NCBI RefSeq assembly: GCF_000227135.1
Contig: NC_018253.1
Span: 994,260 to 1,058,259, forward strand
Length of the DNA stretch: 64,000 bases
Reading direction: 5' to 3'
DNA from: Leishmania donovani
Lineage: Eukaryota; Euglenozoa; Kinetoplastea; Trypanosomatida; Trypanosomatidae
The notes beneath the pieces were generated by a model, which was not told where the DNA came from, did no database searches, and saw only the letters and a program-made list of their open reading frames with translations. This document shows positions 1 to 8,737 of this stretch, one piece after another (the stretch's first letter is position 1; each line of letters begins with the position of its first letter). The position numbers and the translations under genes were made by a program.

Positions 1-345
1 CATGTGCGTGTGCGCGCACATGTGCTTGCGTGTGTGTGTGGGGGGCGCAGGGGCTCTTCTCTTTCCTTCTCGTGTGTCCCCGTTGCTCTGGGCGGCTCGT
101 GCGGCCGTTTACCCCGGCTCACATTTGCTTTGCCGGCTTTGCGTTCTTCCCGTTGTGGTAGTCGACAAACTGCAGAGGAGCACGCCAGTGGCGACGTTCC
201 ATCGTCGCACATCTCGCGTCCATCGCTTCCTGCTTCGGTGCTGTTGGTAACGGCACGCAGACGTGACTTCTCTCACATCCTGAGGTTTTGTTCACTTCCT
301 TTGCTCCTTCCGATCCCAGTCCCCGCTGTGCCCCCCATCGCCGTG
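1..345. other. spacer, no gene seen
   Basis: Low-complexity GT-rich sequence opens the window, followed by a pyrimidine-rich stretch around 270-330 ending just before the ATG at 346. It looks like a 3'UTR and intergenic spacer of a gene lying to the left of the window, plus a trans-splicing signal for the remnant that follows. Open frames here are short and of unconvincing composition. Confidence 0.5.
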
Positions 346-910
346 ATGGAGCAGCGGATACATCCCTCTGAGCTGTTCGCAGAGCCGGAAAACGCTAGCC
401 ATCGTTCAACATCATTTGTGAGCTATGTGTGCTGCCGCAGGAGGCGCAGTTGCTAGGCAGACACTGGCTTCTGGCGTCCCCGGCAGACTTCGTCGGCACC
501 CAGCCGCTTATTCTGTGTGCCTCTGCCGACCTCTCGCTGCGCGGTTTTTGCGTTTTCTCGAGAGCTGCAGCGCGCAGCGGCGACACAGGCGACGCATGCA
601 GGTGCCGAAACGCTTCAGATGCAGCTGGAGGATGTGAGCCGGCGCGGCGGTGACGGTGGCACTGCTGCGTGCGCAGGGAAGGCAACCGGTGTAAAACGGC
701 GACCGCGACGGCGGCTTCTTTCTGCACCTTTGTGCTTCACAGGTGCCATCTAATGGCTCTCACGAGATGCTGCGTGCTCTTGCGAGCAGCGGAGCAGACC
801 TGGCAGCAGCAGCTTCTCGTGAGACCACCACACAGCAGATGCTGCGGGACAGTGGCGTCGTGGCCGGCGCGTGTGAATCAATGTCGGAAGTTGCACAATA
901 CCACTGAACC
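346..910 (+). pseudogene. frameshifted remnant of an unrecognised protein gene
   Basis: No frame is open throughout, but protein-like segments follow one another in different frames. An ATG at 346 begins MEQRIHPSELFAEPE. Around 414-545 another frame reads QEAQLLGRHWLLASPADFVG. Around 550-650 a third gives helical text (RELQRAAATQATHAGAETLQ). From 695 a fourth stretch ends MLRDSGVVAGACESMSEV and stops at 908-910. Composition (many Ala, Leu, Glu and Gln, few Pro or Ser) is unlike the spacers. It could be a decayed gene, or a functional gene with several sequencing errors; I do not recognise the family. The segments are what I see; that they once formed one gene is inference. Confidence 0.42.
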
Positions 911-1852
911 GGTTGCTCCAGCGGCATGAAGCAGTTGGTGAGAGGCTGTCGAAGTGCGCGTGCATGCGTCTGCGTTGGCGTGCTTTCGTGCCCCCCCCCC
1001 CCCACCCACCACCACCGAGGAGCCGTGGGCTCGGCTTTTTGTCTCTCTTCTCTGCACTCTCGCATGGCTCTTGCGCACCACACGCAAGCCCAACCCCGTC
1101 GGGTGTGGTGCGCGCCACTGAACGAGCGCGGCGGCGAGACACACACACGCGCGCACATCAAATGAAAGCAAAGCTGATTATGCGAAAGAATGGAGAAGGG
1201 AACGTAAACGGCGCGTGCGCGCCTCATCCTCCTCTTCTCTTCCGCTTCACCCGCCGCCTTACCTCCATGCGTGATACCGTGTCTTGCCCCTCTCTCCCCG
1301 TCCTCTGTGCCTCGCCCGCCACCGCCTCTTCCCTCCTCTGCGAACTCCGCGTCTCCTGCCTTGCTGCTCCACTTCTCACCGACACATCGTGCCTCCCTTT
1401 TCGCCTTGCCGCTGGCGCCCTGCTCTCCATCGCCACCTTCACACGGATGCGTCCATACAGATCGACGCTCTCTCTCTCTTCCTCTTCTTCTGTCGCCGCT
1501 GCCACTCCTTCGAACGCTTTACCAACAACGACGACCGCGACCACAGCACTGCTCTCCTCATTCGCCGCTTTTTGCTTCACTTCCACCTCTCACCCTTTCC
1601 GATTTCTTTCTCTTTCTCTCCTTCGTCCTCGTCGTCGCCAGCTGTCGTACACTCTCGTCAAGGCTCTACCACGCGCGCACGCACACATCATTGCACACGC
1701 GTGACGACCCCGTCTGCACTCAAAAAAAGCGCGATAACACCCTGAAAGGGCGGCGTTCGGCTGTCGCGTGTTCTCTCCCGTGTACCCCCCCCCCCCGCCA
1801 TTCGCGCACGTTGGCGGCAACTCGCCCGCTTCTCTTTTTTTCGCCAGTGAAA
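911..1852 (+). other. spacer with pyrimidine-rich splice region
   Basis: Contains a poly-C run near 990-1002, a long C/T-rich domain from about 1220 to 1640, and a second poly-C run near 1783-1795. This is the typical trypanosomatid intergenic pattern for 3' processing of the upstream transcript and trans-splicing of the next gene. Long frames across it encode Ser/Pro/Leu/Arg-rich text reflecting base composition and are not called as genes. Confidence 0.6.
1829..1847 (+). promoter_or_regulatory. candidate trans-splice acceptor
   Basis: A pyrimidine tract (cttctctttttttcgcc) ends in AG at 1846-1847, only a few bases before the ATG at 1853. This is the expected arrangement for spliced-leader addition and supports that start. 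Spliced-leader reads were not available. Confidence 0.5.
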
Positions 1853-2137
1853 ATGGTTACGACCGTCAAGGTTGAGATTCCACGCGAGAGTATTATGAAG
1901 CCGTCGTACATGGACGACGTCTACCTGCTCAACCAGTTTGACGGCGTCAATGACAATCCGCAGGAGGACGGTCTGCCACTGCGCAAGTGGATCCTGCGCG
2001 AGGTCCACGAGGTGCTCGCGAAGAATCCGAGGAAGACGGAGGTTGTCGTGAAGCTCAAGTCGGACAAGAGTGCCCGCACCGAGTTCGCTGTCGCGATCAT
2101 CGGCGATTACGTCCCCAACTACCTCCACCAGAGCTGA
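1853..2137 (+). CDS. small conserved-looking hypothetical protein (94 aa)
   Basis: A 94-residue acidic-to-neutral protein with no signal peptide or membrane segment, so probably soluble. It begins MVTTVKVEIPRESI and has a central acidic/Asn segment (FDGVNDNPQEDG) and a basic Lys-rich stretch near residues 58-72. The alternation of charged and hydrophobic residues (EVVVKLKS, FAVAIIGDY) suggests a small mixed alpha/beta fold. The start is the first ATG after a strong pyrimidine tract and AG at 1846-1847. I do not recognise the family and assign no function. Composition is clearly coding compared with the flanks. Confidence 0.8.
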   Translation: MVTTVKVEIPRESIMKPSYMDDVYLLNQFDGVNDNPQEDGLPLRKWILREVHEVLAKNPRKTEVVVKLKSDKSARTEFAVAIIGDYVPNYLHQS

Positions 2138-3688
2138 AAGGCCGCCGCCGGCTGTGGCGCAGCAGGAGAAAACGAACTGATAAGGCGAAGGCCAATCAAG
2201 ACCTGAAAAGCTGTGAGTGCGTGCCTGTGTGTGTGAAATGAGTGCCTGAGGAGCGGTGGCACTTCGCCACGAAGCTGCGCGCTTCCTCTTCATAGCATCA
2301 CCCGCCGAAGGAATTCGGTGTTGTGGCGAAGGCCCACTTTAGCACGACGGTGCGGTCTTTATCTTGCCTTTGCATGCGGGTGTGTGCCGGTGGTGAACAC
2401 TGTCTGTATGCCTTCTAGGGGCGGCTATGGTAGTAGGTGGGCGCGTGGCGCACTCCCCGCGGCTGTGAGCGGAGAGCCAGGTGCGAGAGGGGCATCGGGA
2501 CAGGAAAGAGTCGGCGTCTGGATGCGGCTATCGCAGGGTGCTCTTCCTGCTTTCTCTCTTGCTTTCTCTTCCAAAGTCGCGCGTGTCGTTTTGTGCTCCT
2601 TACAGGGCACGATGCGGCGATACACGCGCGCAGTTCGCGTCTTTGGCTGCGCGGCAGCATTTTATGCTATCCTGCTTCTCTTTTCTGTGCATCCGTGCAT
2701 CTGTGAAGGCGGTGAGGGCTGCAGCCGAAGTCTTACACAGGTTTTGCTCTCATTCCCTTTCTAAGTCTGAGCCCTTCCCACCTTTGCCTCGCTCCACCAT
2801 CAACGTTGCCTGCCGCGCGTGTGTGTCTGCTTCGCGTTTCTCTTCACCACTACTTTGCTAGCGTTCTGTCTGTCTTGCCAACGACGGTGGCTGCGCGCGT
2901 CTATCTTTCTTTGTCTAGCTTGTTTTGTATATATTTCTAGTTTCTCTGTGTATGTGCGCGCTCATGGAAGCCGGCGTGTGCTGAGACGTACAAGCACCAC
3001 CAGACCTGGTAGAAGCGCGACGGAGGTGTGCTCCTCTGCGAATCTGGTGGTGGTGGGGGTGCAAGGACACACTTACGTGGTGCACGCCTCTTGGCGTTTC
3101 GGATGCCACCGTGCTCGGAAAGGCGCATCAGACTCGCACCCACGCGCGTATACGGAAGCTCACACGACAAACCTGTGCATATGGTCTCTCCGTTGACGCT
3201 ATTTTTCTCTTACTTTGTCAGTGCTTGTCAGCGCGCAAGGATGCAGACGAAACACACATACACACACACACACACACCTATATGTATGTACACATAATGT
3301 GCAAGAGTGGAAGGGCTGCGCCTGTTCAGCACACAGCGGAGGAAAACCTGTAAAGATCATGTATTCACGGCGCATGAACCGATGTGAAAGCTCTGCGGAC
3401 GACACAACCGACCTTTTTGAACACTCTCTCACCTGGAGAGCGTCGTCAGCCCTCTGCGGGTCCACCACCTTGAACCGCCCTTATTTGACAGCCTCCCATG
3501 TCTCTCTCCACCGTCACCGATAACCACGACATCACCCGCACCGTGCTTGCATCTCCTCAGGGACCTCACCGCACGTGTACTCACATCCACGAGGCCTGAC
3601 AGTGCGAGCACGGTAGCGCTTCTTGTGTTCCTTTCATCAGCTTAGTTTTTGGAACTCACGTACTGTGCGCAGTGCGCTCCGCCTTGCC
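2138..3688 (+). other. spacer, no convincing gene
   Basis: Holds the 3'UTR of the preceding gene, pyrimidine-rich stretches around 2545-2600 and 2820-2960, and a CA/TA microsatellite at about 3254-3300. Open frames up to about 150 codons exist but are Cys/Arg/Ser-rich with no domain-like pattern. Confidence 0.55.
3254..3300. repeat. CA microsatellite
   Basis: About ten consecutive CA units followed by a short TATG/TACA-rich tail. A simple-sequence tract in the spacer, likely length-variable between strains. Confidence 0.85.
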
Positions 3689-3949
3689 ATGCCGCCGCGC
3701 ACCTCGACCCTTGTGTACGAAGGCGAACCATACTGGATGATGTGCTTGCGTGAGTACGTCATCCCTGGTGTCGTGTTCATCGTTATGCTGCACTACCTTA
3801 TTGCCCATGTCTTTCTGCCAATGCGTCGCATTATCCGACCAACTCGTCAGTCTCCTGAGGAAGTAACGGGCGCACAAGACGGCGGCGAAGCGGCCAGCAG
3901 TGATCATGTTTCGGCGCGATCCTGCTCAAAGGCGAAGAAGGGAGCGTAG
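3689..3949 (+). CDS. small single-pass membrane protein (86 aa)
   Basis: An 86-residue protein with one strong hydrophobic segment at about residues 22-42 (YVIPGVVFIVMLHYLIAHVF), a short N-terminal part with a Tyr/Trp patch, and a hydrophilic tail rich in Glu, Ser and Lys that ends in a basic cluster (KAKKGA). It could be an organellar or endomembrane small subunit; tail topology cannot be decided. An in-frame non-ATG extension exists upstream, but the ATG at 3689 (MPPRTSTLVYEG) gives the better start. No family recognised. Confidence 0.65.
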   Translation: MPPRTSTLVYEGEPYWMMCLREYVIPGVVFIVMLHYLIAHVFLPMRRIIRPTRQSPEEVTGAQDGGEAASSDHVSARSCSKAKKGA

Positions 3950-5128
3950 CGTGCGATGGATGTCGCGTGCACACGCTCGCGTTTCTCACTATCATGCCGT
4001 GCGTATCGACCGAGGATAAGTAGAAGAGCGCCGCCGTGTCGATGGCGTGATGCTGTCCGTCGGTGTGGCGATGTGTGTATATGTGTGCTCCTTGCCATTT
4101 GGCATCACAGCCTCGTCACCGTGGCGTCTCTGGCGGATTCTGCTTCTTCGCACCTCGCGCTTCCCTCCGTACCTGAGCCTTGGGAAAGGCTCGCGCCGCC
4201 ACAGCCACAGCCGTTCATCTGATGCGCAAACAATGCGGAGAATCACATTCCCACGAACTGGGCAGGCCCACGAGAGCGAGGGAGGGGGAGGGCAGGGAGG
4301 TGTGCCAGGTAGCGATGCATTAAATAGCGTGCGCATGGCTCTCTAAGGGAACACACCGGATCGTTAGCATGGCACAGTCAGTGTCCCCCTCCGGCTTGCT
4401 CTGTCGGTCTGTCTATGTCGACTGCAACGCCGTTGTGGCACCGCTCTCATCTTGCTTTTATTTCCTTCATGCTCCGCAGCGTATCATCTTAAGGAATGAA
4501 GCGCAGTGCGTCGCTCGCTCTTGGAAAGATGTCTTTGTGTGCCCCTTCCTCCCCCTGTGCTGGTATTGCAGTGCTCCCTTCCATCGAGTGCGTGCGCGTG
4601 CAGCTCTCCGCATGTTGGATGCAAGAGACGTGCGGCCGGCTCATCCCCCCCCCCTCTTCCCCGACGGCCCTATCGGTTGGCGGGAACACCACTGCAGCCG
4701 TCGCCAGAAGGCTGGCTGCTGAGCCTGTTCTCTCATCGTTCAAGCAGAGCATTGCATGTGTTTCTCTCAGTCTGTGTTTTTGTGCGCGCGCGGCGGTGGC
4801 GACGCGTGCACGCACTCGCCCCTGCTTTTTCTTGCTGCCAACACAACCGCTGTCTCTTTCCCACACTGCTGTCCTCTGGTTCACATGTTTTCGTAGCGCT
4901 GTACTCCTCTCTTGGCGCCCGTGCTGTCGCTGGAGCGCATTAAAATCGCATTCACCGCTCAGCTGTTCCACCGCGCACGCCCACGCTCCACACACGCGCT
5001 CTTCACCCCACATCTGCCACTGCTGTACACACGTGCTGGCATCCGCCAAAGACCCGCTCGTCCCCGTCGTTCTCGATTCTGCCTCGTTTCTGCCCTCTCA
5101 ACAGGAGGGCTGTGCGACACCAGGCAAA
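3950..5128 (+). other. spacer upstream of the ATP-grasp/SET gene
   Basis: Pyrimidine-rich from about 4730 to 5104, ending in AG at 5103-5104, 24 bases before the chosen ATG at 5129. The open frame runs upstream to 4496, but its extra text is Cys/Ser/Pro-rich and lies in the splice-signal zone, so it is treated as non-coding. Confidence 0.6.
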
Positions 5129-6679
5129 ATGACGGATGCGCTTGCGAAGCCGATCCGTGTGTGCGTGCTGGCGTGCTCCTACGAGGGCTCTGACAGCGAA
5201 CTGAGGGCTTACGAAGGCGATCTGATACAGACCCCGCAGAACTACTTCTGCTCCGAGGATGCGCAGTGCACATTCCACCTCGAGCTGATCAAGAAGGCAA
5301 CCACGTACCGCCAGATACGGCAGCTCGTCATGTCCGGCAAGTTCGACGTCTTCTACAACCAGTGCGATGGCGCTAAGGACGAGGACCGCGCCGGCGTTGA
5401 GGTGGTGGAGGCGCTGGAGGAGTTCAAGGTACCGTACACCGGGGCCATATCCAAGTACTACGAGATGTCGAAGCCGGATATGAAGCTGGTGGCGTACTAC
5501 TACAACATCGCGACCGCCAACTACGTCGTGCTGGAGCCGGGCGCTGACATCGAGAGGCTGTGCGGTGATCTTCAGTTCCCTTGCATCATCAAGCACATCT
5601 CCGGCTACAGCAGTGTCGGGATGGACAAGAGCTGCAAAGTGCACGACATGGCGCAGCTGGTGGACCGGGCGACACGCTTCATGGCAGAATACCAGTTTGC
5701 GCTGGTCGAGGAGTTTGTCAGCGGCGACGAGGCGACGATTCTCGCCTGCAGCGACTCTACCCAGCCGGAGGGGGTGCGGGTGTTCCCGCCGGTGCAGGTC
5801 GCCTTCCCTGAAGGCGAGGACTTCAAGCACTTTCAGCTCAAGTGGGCCTCGTACGAGGGGATGCAGTGGACGCAGGTGCCCCAGGAGGATCCGGCGTTGC
5901 AGAACATGATCGACATCGCCCGCTGCGCCTTCAAGCGCATGATGGGCGGCATCGGTTACGGCCGCATCGACGTCCGCATTGACCGCCAGAACAACAACAG
6001 AGTTGTCTTTCTCGAGATCAACCCCAACTGCGGCATCATGTACCCGTACGGCCAGGAGGGGTCGGCAGATTGGATATTGCGACTCAACAAGGGCTTTCAG
6101 CAGCGCGAGTTTGCCATGCTGCAGATCCGTGAGGCGATTACCCGCTGCCAGCAGCAGCGGCTCTTGTACGTCCGTCGATTTGACCCGGTGCGCGGTTACC
6201 ACCTGCGCGCGGCGGAGGACATCAGCGTTGGCACGATCATCTTCCAGGACGAGTGCCGTCCCGTGCGGCTGTGCACAAAGCCGTACGCGCGACAGCACTT
6301 TTCAAAGGCGGACTACGTGGACTTCCAGCACAACGCCTGGCCAGTCGGGCGCGACGGGCACTACTACGCGCTGTGGGACCACGACCCAGCCCAGTGGCGT
6401 GCCTTCAACCACTCCTGCGAGCCCAACATGTCCTTTGCGCCGATGCGGTCGCTTGACGTCGTGGCGCTGCGCAACATTCCAAAAGGCGAGGAGCTGACAA
6501 TGGACTACCGGCAGTTCATGGACTCCACCATGCCTGGGTTCCAGTGCAACTGCGGCACCGAGAAGTGCGAAGGGTTCGTGTCACCAGGCTCCCTCACTGA
6601 CTCGCCAACGACGAAGATTGCGAGCCAGCCCACCGTGGTAATGCACCAAAATATAGCCGCGAACCTGAACCTCATCTAG
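5129..6679 (+). CDS. ATP-grasp (D-Ala-D-Ala ligase-like) and SET-domain fusion protein (516 aa)
   Basis: Two enzyme modules in one chain. Residues 1-340 look like an ATP-grasp ligase of the D-alanine-D-alanine ligase type: an N-terminal segment with IRVCVLACSYEGSDSE, a nucleotide-binding lid region (VEEFVSGDEATI from about 193), and a metal-binding FLEINPN motif with E296 and N298. Residues 355-485 look like a SET methyltransferase: EDISVGTIIF, the NHSC motif at 427-430, the catalytic EELTMDY at 454-460, and a post-SET cysteine cluster C473, C475, C480. Both active-site signatures appear complete. The start at 5129 follows AG at 5103-5104; the upstream in-frame extension is compositionally non-coding. 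The ligase substrate and methylation target are unknown; a protein amino-acid ligase role is possible but is inference. Confidence 0.88.
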   Translation: MTDALAKPIRVCVLACSYEGSDSELRAYEGDLIQTPQNYFCSEDAQCTFHLELIKKATTYRQIRQLVMSGKFDVFYNQCDGAKDEDRAGVEVVEALEEFKVPYTGAISKYYEMSKPDMKLVAYYYNIATANYVVLEPGADIERLCGDLQFPCIIKHISGYSSVGMDKSCKVHDMAQLVDRATRFMAEYQFALVEEFVSGDEATILACSDSTQPEGVRVFPPVQVAFPEGEDFKHFQLKWASYEGMQWTQVPQEDPALQNMIDIARCAFKRMMGGIGYGRIDVRIDRQNNNRVVFLEINPNCGIMYPYGQEGSADWILRLNKGFQQREFAMLQIREAITRCQQQRLLYVRRFDPVRGYHLRAAEDISVGTIIFQDECRPVRLCTKPYARQHFSKADYVDFQHNAWPVGRDGHYYALWDHDPAQWRAFNHSCEPNMSFAPMRSLDVVALRNIPKGEELTMDYRQFMDSTMPGFQCNCGTEKCEGFVSPGSLTDSPTTKIASQPTVVMHQNIAANLNLI

Positions 6680-7080
6680 ATGGGTTTGTGCCCTTCGCAC
6701 ACTCCTTACCTTTTGTTACCTGCGCACGCGTGTGCGCACCTGCTTAGGTGTCTGTGCTTCTTTGTGTGCCCATATCCGCGTATATTCTTTTGCTTTCGTA
6801 CTTTGTTTCCCTTGCTTGAGTGCGTGTGCGTTCCTCTCACGTTCGCGGAGGATCTCTTCTCGTCCTCCTCGGGTGCTCTCCACGTGATGCAGCGTACACC
6901 ACCACTCATGGCGGCGCATGTCCCCCTGCCCTCTTGCGCTGGTTTGCATGTCCGCCTTTGCAAGTGAGTGAGCACCGCGAAGTTGCGCGCACAGCCCTCT
7001 CCCCCTTCTATCTCTCTCTTCCCGTCTGCGTCTGTGTGTGCGTGTACGCAGACAACTGCTTTCGCGTTTTCGAAGAGGAC
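6680..7080 (+). other. 3'UTR and spacer
   Basis: T-rich, C/T-rich sequence after the SET-fusion stop. Nothing gene-like is visible. From 6929 onward the sequence reappears after the assembly gap (7333 onward). Confidence 0.55.
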
Positions 7081-7233
7081 GGGTGACTCGCAGCGGCAGC
7101 GTGGCGTGAAGACGGTGTGCTGCCTGTCACTGCGCTCGCGTTGTGGCGTGCCCCTCCCCCGCCCCCGCCTGTGCTTGCTGTGAGGGGGTCCGGCCTGGCG
7201 TTGTGCCCGGCATGCGAGGCGGGGTTGGCGGAT
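6929..7233 (+). repeat. left copy of a 305-bp duplication abutting an assembly gap
   Basis: These 305 bases are repeated at 7333-7637 with one difference noticed near the right end (ggcggggttgg here, ggcgaggttgg there). The left copy stops exactly at the gap and the right copy starts exactly after it, the signature of overlapping contig ends rather than a real tandem repeat. Confidence 0.85.
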
Positions 7234-7332
7234 NNNNNNNNNNNNNNNNNNNNNNNNNNNNNNNNNNNNNNNNNNNNNNNNNNNNNNNNNNNNNNNNNNN
7301 NNNNNNNNNNNNNNNNNNNNNNNNNNNNNNNN
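7234..7332. other. assembly gap (99 N)
   Basis: A run of exactly 99 N, a size shared by four gaps in the window, so it looks like a placeholder rather than a measured distance. No sequence content. Confidence 0.98.
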
Positions 7333-7637
7333 CCCTCTTGCGCTGGTTTGCATGTCCGCCTTTGCAAGTGAGTGAGCACCGCGAAGTTGCGCGCACAGCC
7401 CTCTCCCCCTTCTATCTCTCTCTTCCCGTCTGCGTCTGTGTGTGCGTGTACGCAGACAACTGCTTTCGCGTTTTCGAAGAGGACGGGTGACTCGCAGCGG
7501 CAGCGTGGCGTGAAGACGGTGTGCTGCCTGTCACTGCGCTCGCGTTGTGGCGTGCCCCTCCCCCGCCCCCGCCTGTGCTTGCTGTGAGGGGGTCCGGCCT
7601 GGCGTTGTGCCCGGCATGCGAGGCGAGGTTGGCGGAT
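7333..7637 (+). repeat. right copy of the 305-bp duplication
   Basis: Matches 6929-7233. Probably the start of the next contig overlapping the end of the previous one, so the genome likely has a single copy here. Confidence 0.85.
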
Positions 7638-8454
7638 GGGTCGAGGCTGAGAGCGCGCCTCGTCTCACTCGCGGCGCGTGCGCCTGCCCCGCCGAGTGTC
7701 CAGCGCTGCCTCCCTGTACGACCCCTCAGGGGAGGGCGTGCCAGGGGCTGTCTGTGCGCAGGCGCCGCCGACCACAGCTCGCATGGTGCATCGCATGGAA
7801 GCACGGCATGCAGAGGGGAGGGGCGCACGCGTGATAGACGCAAGAGACGCGAGGGGGTGCATATGAACCAGCCCCCAAGAGTGCGTGCGTGCGACATGCG
7901 CGGGAAGCCCGACGAGAGCGCCCCGAACTGCACCGTCGGGTCCTGCAGACTCCGACGTGGAGAGTCGCCGCAGGGTACTGTTTGTCTGCCGTGGCTGGAA
8001 GCCATGGAGGGAGAAGCACGGCACACAGGCAGCGTGTGCAGGCCCTCAGAGGGCCGTGGCCTGCAGCTGACGAGCTTCCTTCTCGGGCCCGTCCGGCACG
8101 CGGCTAGACCACCGCCTGTTTGGCCACACGATATAGACGCCGCTGCTTCCGCCGCGGAGCAGGGGGCTGGACGCGGCTGGCTTGGATCCAAGGCATGCGC
8201 CCCCCCCCTCCCCCCCGAGGTCCGTGTGGCGCCGACCGCGCGGCAGGTATGCGAGGAGGGGGCGAGGAGGGACGGGCAGAGTCTGTTAGACGCGTGACCC
8301 AGTTCGACGACAGGCCGGCTCGTCCGTGACGACCCGGATGGGGCCGCGGTGCGACAGAGGTGTGGTGAGCTGTGGTTGTGCGCGCGTACGCTTGCGAACT
8401 TGTTGTTGGGAGTGACGTGTTTCGAAGAAGCCTCTTTGTGCCTGTTTGGCTCTT
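7485..8454 (+). repeat. 0.92-kb interspersed repeat, copy 1 (plus contig tail)
   Basis: Begins at gggtgactcgcagcgg and shares its sequence with 32709-33622, where the middle is masked by a 532-N gap. The homologous part ends at cttgttgtt (8407). The interior here, 7677-8218, is 542 bases, close to the 532 N of the other copy. GC-rich, with a long minus-strand open frame of Ser/Arg/Pro-rich text that I do not call a gene. It may be a degenerate retroposon relative; no A-tail is visible. Positions 8408-8454 match the flank of the other copy and probably do not belong here. Confidence 0.65.
8224..8454 (+). repeat. left copy of a duplication abutting the second gap, with chimeric tail
   Basis: Positions 8224-8407 recur at 8554-8737. 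The last 47 bases (8408-8454, starting gggagtgacgtg) do not match the right-hand sequence but do match 33623-33669 next to the other repeat copy, so the contig end appears to have been extended with sequence from the other locus. Confidence 0.75.
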
Positions 8455-8553
8455 NNNNNNNNNNNNNNNNNNNNNNNNNNNNNNNNNNNNNNNNNNNNNN
8501 NNNNNNNNNNNNNNNNNNNNNNNNNNNNNNNNNNNNNNNNNNNNNNNNNNNNN
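8455..8553. other. assembly gap (99 N)
   Basis: Run of 99 N between two copies of the right end of the 0.92-kb repeat; likely a placeholder gap. Confidence 0.98.
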
Positions 8554-8737
8554 GTGTGGCGCCGACCGCGCGGCAGGTATGCGAGGAGGGGGCGAGGAGG
8601 GACGGGCAGAGTCTGTTAGACGCGTGACCCAGTTCGACGACAGGCCGGCTCGTCCGTGACGACCCGGATGGGGCCGCGGTGCGACAGAGGTGTGGTGAGC
8701 TGTGGTTGTGCGCGCGTACGCTTGCGGACTTGTTGTT
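8554..8737 (+). repeat. right end of the 0.92-kb repeat, second appearance
   Basis: Repeats 8224-8407 almost exactly (one change seen: gcttgcggact against gcttgcgaact), then continues into unique flank at 8738. This right-hand version probably gives the true junction of the repeat with its downstream flank. Confidence 0.75.

Noticed and set aside
3254..3300. Possible CRISPR-like or tandem array
   Set aside because: Only simple CA dinucleotides with no spacers; no CRISPR array or prokaryotic feature is present in the window.
5003..6298. 431-codon minus-strand frame opposite the ATP-grasp/SET gene
   Set aside because: Mirror frame of a GC-rich coding sequence; Val/His/Leu/Arg-rich text without motifs.
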